Virus record (IMG/VR): IMGVR_UViG_3300022848_000535
Span: 1 to 26,998 of that record
Strand: one strand, 5' to 3'
Source of the DNA: a virus
DNA length: 26,998 nt
Below the pieces are notes generated by a model, which saw only the letters and a program-made list of their open reading frames with translations, did no database searches and had not been told where the DNA came from. The position numbers were made by a program, and so were the translations under genes. Positions 24,042-26,998 of the stretch are shown here, in pieces (position 1 is the stretch's first letter; each line of letters starts with the position of its first letter).

Positions 24042-24838
24042 TTGTTCTAAATAAAGTAAAAAGTTATTTTGAGGGTTATGATGACATACAACAAGACTTT
24101 GGATGGACTGAATTTACACTAGAAGAATTAGGTCTACCAACAGCTGAAGAAATATTAAATGGTGTTAATCAAATAACAAATGAAATAGACTTACAAGGTT
24201 GGCGAACAAAACACGGCACTAACGAAACATATAAAGGATTTGGTTTAACACACAATCCTACATTTGTTGATAAGACTGAAAATATACATCATCAAGTTTT
24301 TGGGTCAAAAATGTTAAGTCAAGTTTATAGTCAACAAAAGGGTATTGGTGACCACACACAAATTAAAGACACTTATTATGATACATTTGGATTTAGAAAA
24401 AGAGATAAACTTATTGATAAACACTTAGGATTCTTTTTAGATAGATTTAATTTTCATGTTTGTAGAAGTCGAGTAGGTTTTATATTTGGATATGATGAAG
24501 AACCAAATGACGATAGAGGTTGGCATGTAGATGAACCAACAAGTCAATTATTAAGGATAAACATACCATTACAAACAAGTGATGAATATGTTATGCAATA
24601 TAATAATAAAACATATACACTAGAAACAGGTAATGCGTATCTTTGGAATACTAAAATACGACACCGACCTACAATAGTCAGAAAGGTCACAACAAAAGAA
24701 CCTCGTATAAATGTAATCGTAGGCGTAACACCTTGGTTAAAATATGATAAACATAGTGACACATATAACAAAAACGAGTATTTTGGCAAACCTATAAAGG
24801 AGATTGTTGATGAAAAACTATTTGTTAAAGGAGTATAA
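24038..24838 (+). CDS. Aspartyl/asparaginyl beta-hydroxylase-like 2OG-Fe(II) oxygenase
   Basis: 266 residues. RGWHVDEPTSQLLRINIPLQTS contains the HxD pair H163/D165 followed by the conserved Arg-containing strand (R173). YTLETGNAYLWNTKIRHRP gives the 'G-x-A-x-x-x-N...H' block with distal H209, and EPRINVIVGVTPWL carries R223 as the likely 2-oxoglutarate Arg. This order is that of the aspartyl/asparaginyl beta-hydroxylase fold. An N-terminal region of about 135 residues has no feature I recognise. In phages such enzymes are of unknown target; hydroxylation of a protein, peptide or small molecule is possible. ATGA overlap with the preceding oxygenase implies coupled synthesis. Confidence 0.8.
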   Translation: MIVLNKVKSYFEGYDDIQQDFGWTEFTLEELGLPTAEEILNGVNQITNEIDLQGWRTKHGTNETYKGFGLTHNPTFVDKTENIHHQVFGSKMLSQVYSQQKGIGDHTQIKDTYYDTFGFRKRDKLIDKHLGFFLDRFNFHVCRSRVGFIFGYDEEPNDDRGWHVDEPTSQLLRINIPLQTSDEYVMQYNNKTYTLETGNAYLWNTKIRHRPTIVRKVTTKEPRINVIVGVTPWLKYDKHSDTYNKNEYFGKPIKEIVDEKLFVKGV

Positions 24839-24841
24839 ATA
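24834..24841 (+). promoter_or_regulatory. T4-type late promoter (TATAAATA) ending five bases before ATG 24847
   Basis: This exact octamer spans the stop codon of the oxygenase gene. The expected start point is 24847, the A of the next ATG, predicting a leaderless mRNA. An AAGGAG at 24828-24833 lies upstream of the octamer and 13 bases from the ATG, so it could serve only read-through transcripts. Confidence 0.6.
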
Positions 24842-24846
24842 GACAT

Positions 24847-25140
24847 ATGAGTATAGAAACAAAAGTAAAACAAACGAGACCTGATTCTGATGTTGATTTT
24901 TTCACACCAGGAGATGATATTGTTACTCGATTGGATGAGTTAAAAACTTCAGGTAACATTGAGAGTTACAATCTAAATGAATTGTCTGAAAATGGTTTAG
25001 AGAAAACTATGACATTTGTATTTAAAGACCAAGCCACACTTAGTGGGTTTTTAGATGAAGATGTATCATTCACTAGTAGAGAATTGAGAAAATCGTATTG
25101 TGAAACTAATAATATAGTAATAGAAACCCAAGAGGGTTAA
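24847..25140 (+). CDS. Hypothetical 97-aa acidic protein
   Basis: 97 residues, not recognised. MSIETKVKQTRPDSDVDFFTPGDDIVTRLDELKTSGNIESYNLNELSENGLEKTMTFVFKDQATLSGFLDEDVSF reads as a small alpha/beta protein: a 'TMTFVFKDQATLSGFL' strand-turn-helix could be a ferredoxin-like hairpin. It is acidic and has one Cys and no membrane segment. The start is placed five bases after a late-promoter octamer with no proper Shine-Dalgarno. The stop is immediately followed by the desaturase ATG, so the two are likely co-translated. Function is unknown; a partner of the desaturase or oxygenases is a guess from position only. Confidence 0.7.
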   Translation: MSIETKVKQTRPDSDVDFFTPGDDIVTRLDELKTSGNIESYNLNELSENGLEKTMTFVFKDQATLSGFLDEDVSFTSRELRKSYCETNNIVIETQEG

Positions 25141-25770
25141 ATGTCAACTTTTATTATGCTGATACTAGGTTTTTTATGGTATCAATTGATTGCTATATTT
25201 GGGCTGTCTATTGGTCTACATAGATACTTTGCACACAGACAATTTAAAACAACAAAAGTATTTGAAACTGTTTCATTGTTTTTGTCAATGTTAGCGTTCT
25301 CTAGGTCACCATTAGGTTGGATTGGCGCTCATAGAATTCATCATAGATATTCAGATACGAATAATGACCCACACTCACCAGCACACAAAGGTTTTTGGAA
25401 TGTTCTTTTAAATAATTGGCAAGTTAAAAAAATAGATAGGCCTTATGTGAGAGATTTATATAAAAATCCTAGAATAATGTTCTTTCATAATCATTGGTTA
25501 AAATTACATATTGCCACGGCAGTAGTTACATTACTAATTAGTTTTCAAATATTTTTTATATTTGTATTATCACCTTTAGTATTAGGTTTTATTAGTTATG
25601 GGTTATTCAATGCGTTAGGACATAAGAATAAAAAACCGGTAACAAATTATTTTATTAACTTATTGTCTGCTGGTGAAGGTCACCATAATATTCATCATAA
25701 AAATCCTAATAAAATAAAATTAAGTGAGTATGATATTTCAGGATGGATAATTGAAAGATGTTTAAAATAA
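25141..25770 (+). CDS. Lipid (fatty acid) desaturase, delta-9 type
   Basis: 209 residues of the membrane di-iron desaturase family. The three His boxes are GLHRYFAHR (H27, H32), GAHRIHHRYSDTNNDPHSP (H64, H67, H68) and EGHHNIHH (H182, H185, H186), in the same order and context as acyl-CoA/acyl-lipid delta-9 desaturases. Hydrophobic segments lie at about 4-25, 43-60 and 123-155, so it should sit in the host inner membrane. It is short against the usual 270-320 residues but keeps all boxes, so it is probably complete. Lipid desaturases are known from marine cyanophages. It starts directly after the preceding stop, with GAGGG as ribosome site (25132-25136), and overlaps the next gene by 13 bases. 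Confidence 0.92.
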   Translation: MSTFIMLILGFLWYQLIAIFGLSIGLHRYFAHRQFKTTKVFETVSLFLSMLAFSRSPLGWIGAHRIHHRYSDTNNDPHSPAHKGFWNVLLNNWQVKKIDRPYVRDLYKNPRIMFFHNHWLKLHIATAVVTLLISFQIFFIFVLSPLVLGFISYGLFNALGHKNKKPVTNYFINLLSAGEGHHNIHHKNPNKIKLSEYDISGWIIERCLK

Positions 25771-26246
25771 TTGAAGGCAAACCACCCGAATGGTTAATAG
25801 ATGATATTGCTAAAGGTAATGATAAATTAAAAGTTAACTACACCTTGAAACAATTAAAGTTAAATCAGATGATTTGTTTTTGTTTATTATATGATGACGG
25901 TCAGTTAGTAGGGTTTAGTGGATTACAAAAGTGGAAAGATGACACTGCTAGAGTAAATAGTAGATGTTATATTACACCAGAATATAGACAATATAAAGTA
26001 AGAAGTGAAAGAGTGAGATATCCTTGGAAGTATCTGGCGCCTTATCAAATAAAAATTGCAGATAAACTAGGATATACTAAACTATTTTGGTCTACAGAAT
26101 TGTATAAACGACCAGGTAAAACAATGGCATTAACAATAGAATATGCAAAACAATATTTACCAGAAGGTTGGTCTTATAATCAACTTGAAGGTAAACATGA
26201 TGTTAACGGAGTTCAACAAGAAATATGCGAGATATTGAAATCATAG
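25758..26246 (+). CDS. GNAT-like acetyltransferase-fold protein
   Basis: 162 residues. MICFCLLYDDGQLVGFSGLQKWKDDTARVNSRCYITPEYRQ reads like the central strands of a GNAT fold (β-hairpin 'DGQLVGFSGL', then the 'R.Y..PEYR' turn), followed by APYQIKIADKLGYTKLFWSTE, similar to the β5 region. The acetyl-CoA P-loop (Q/RxxGxG/A) is not clearly present; YRQYKVRSERVRY occupies that place, so catalytic activity is uncertain. I recall similar proteins in marine phages but know no function. It overlaps the desaturase by 13 bases and the following oxygenase by 22, making the three a tight group. Confidence 0.6.
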   Translation: MFKIIEGKPPEWLIDDIAKGNDKLKVNYTLKQLKLNQMICFCLLYDDGQLVGFSGLQKWKDDTARVNSRCYITPEYRQYKVRSERVRYPWKYLAPYQIKIADKLGYTKLFWSTELYKRPGKTMALTIEYAKQYLPEGWSYNQLEGKHDVNGVQQEICEILKS

Positions 26247-26848
26247 ATAACATAAAAAGTTTAGATATTGCTAAACAATATATGCAAAAGTATGGTACGG
26301 TCAAAGATATGATTGATTTGCCGGAAATAACTTCTAAAGAAACTAACGACATACCAAATCAGTTATGGCACCAAGATGGTCTACAAACTAAAAATCAACC
26401 AAACTATCAAGCATTATGGTGTAAGATAGCTTCTGATAAATGTCCGACTACTCAATATATTTCATCTAGGATTTCAGATGAATTGGGTAAAAAATATGAG
26501 GGTCTTAAATGTACTTTCAATTTTAAAAAACCTATTAATGAAGGTAGATTTTATAAGTTCGACACTAAACTAGACCAAAGACTATATTTAAGAAGAATAT
26601 ATAAAGGTGAAAAAGAAATTATAGGTAAAGACAAACAAGGATACTTTACTCGTTGGAATGAAATGGCCAATCTTGATGATGATATATATAGAGAATTAGA
26701 AAATGCAGTCCTGTCAAATGAGATACAGGAAGTAAAATGGAAAACAAACAGATTAGTTATTGCAAATAACTTTACACTATTGCATAGAAGGACACCATTT
26801 AAATACGAATCAGGCGAAAGAGTTATTTTTAGAGCCTATGTTCAATAA
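26225..26848 (+). CDS. TauD-like Fe(II)/2-oxoglutarate oxygenase
   Basis: 207 residues. NQLWHQDGLQTKNQPNYQALWC holds a canonical HxD (H49, D51), and NRLVIANNFTLLHRRTPFKYESGERVIFRAYV holds the distal His (H187) with Arg at 199 and 203 (12 and 16 residues later) as 2-oxoglutarate/substrate contacts. The order is that of the TauD/TfdA family, though shorter than TauD (about 283). It probably hydroxylates a small molecule or a peptide; the target is unknown. The start lies inside the GNAT-like gene, with GGAG only distantly upstream, so translational coupling is likely. Contrast it with the gene at 23340, which has Asn for the Asp ligand. Confidence 0.78.
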   Translation: MRDIEIIDNIKSLDIAKQYMQKYGTVKDMIDLPEITSKETNDIPNQLWHQDGLQTKNQPNYQALWCKIASDKCPTTQYISSRISDELGKKYEGLKCTFNFKKPINEGRFYKFDTKLDQRLYLRRIYKGEKEIIGKDKQGYFTRWNEMANLDDDIYRELENAVLSNEIQEVKWKTNRLVIANNFTLLHRRTPFKYESGERVIFRAYVQ

Positions 26849-26853
26849 CGCTT

Positions 26854-26878
26854 TATAAATAGTATAAATAGTATAATA
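26854..26878 (+). promoter_or_regulatory. Tandem late promoter octamers (two TATAAATA plus a partial third)
   Basis: Exact TATAAATA occurs at 26854-26861 and again at 26863-26870, followed by TATAATA at 26872-26878, so TATAAATAG repeats with a 9-base period. Start points would be near 26867 and 26876. The second is just before AGGAGA (26878-26883), the ribosome site of the next gene. Confidence 0.65.
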
Positions 26879-26888
26879 GGAGATAATT

Positions 26889-26998
26889 ATGAATACAGTA
26901 ATGATTGATGGCAAAGAGTTTGATGTCGCAAAATTGAGTCCTGAATTGCAGAATTACTTAACGGTAAGACAAGAAATTCAGTTATCAAAGATTAGACA
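26889..26998 (+). CDS. Small phage protein, 3' truncated by window end
   Basis: Only about 36 residues are visible: MNTVMIDGKEFDVAKLSPELQNYLTVRQEIQLSKIR. A β-hairpin (VMIDGKEFDVAKLS) is followed by a helix. The pattern 'V.IDGK.YD...LS.E....L' resembles a family of short phage proteins (possibly DUF6447-like), which is a memory-based resemblance only. AGGAGA at 26878-26883 is an excellent ribosome site five bases before ATG, and tandem late-promoter octamers lie just upstream, so this should be a strongly expressed late gene. The remainder lies beyond the window. Confidence 0.7.
   Translation, partial: MNTVMIDGKEFDVAKLSPELQNYLTVRQEIQLSKIR

Noticed and set aside
24544-24873. Minus-strand 109-codon hydrophobic open frame, looks like a small membrane protein
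   Set aside because: It lies antisense to the conserved HxD...H core of the aspartyl-hydroxylase-like gene and across the late promoter; no start signal.

Overview
The window is AT-rich, coding-dense DNA from the late/structural region of a tailed phage. It looks like a marine T4-like myovirus of the pelagiphage/cyanophage type. The anchor is a recognisable T4 gp8 baseplate-wedge homologue (2817-4277). It is followed by a 2045-residue DUF4815-type structural protein, with several Ser/Thr/Gly-rich fibre-like proteins on both sides. Seven copies of the octamer TATAAATA, the T4 late-promoter sequence, lie in front of genes. A marine host, perhaps SAR11-like, is inferred from AT-richness and family resemblance and is not proven. 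No tRNA, CRISPR array, insertion sequence or gene-free stretch above 300 bases was found.

Layout. (1) 2-13776, plus strand: a fibre gene cut by the window edge and carrying a cupredoxin-like copper-site motif, a glycine-rich adhesin-like protein, a small fibre-associated protein, gp8, the giant DUF4815 protein, a 74-aa coiled-coil protein, two more virion/fibre proteins, an extended-SDR sugar epimerase/dehydratase and a small conserved phage protein. (2) 13763-23303, minus strand: a tight operon of eleven genes, many coupled by ATGA or TAATG overlaps. In transcription order these are a nitroreductase, a GT-B-like glycosyltransferase, a radical SAM protein with a separate SPASM-like partner, an SGNH-hydrolase-like protein, a DegT-type sugar aminotransferase, a second radical SAM enzyme, a NodU/CmcH carbamoyltransferase, a SAM methyltransferase and three small DxD-containing glycosyltransferase-like proteins. 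(3) 23340-26998, plus strand: two Fe(II)/2-oxoglutarate oxygenase-like genes (TauD-like and aspartyl-hydroxylase-like), an unrecognised 97-aa protein, a lipid desaturase, a GNAT-like protein, another TauD-like oxygenase and the start of a further small gene.

Interpretation. The minus-strand block reads as a glycan-tailoring module that makes an aminated, carbamoylated and possibly methylated sugar and transfers it. The substrate (phage fibres, host surface glycan or something else) cannot be told from sequence. Its only visible promoter is one half of a perfect 14-bp palindrome at 23309-23322, which places TATAAATA on both strands and could drive regions 2 and 3 divergently. At two genes (23303 minus and 24847 plus) the octamer ends five bases before the ATG. 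With T4 late-promoter geometry, transcription would then begin at the A of the start codon, giving leaderless mRNAs. This promoter arrangement, the minus-strand pathway, a split radical SAM/SPASM pair and an oxygenase with an Asn at a metal-ligand position are the most unusual things here.
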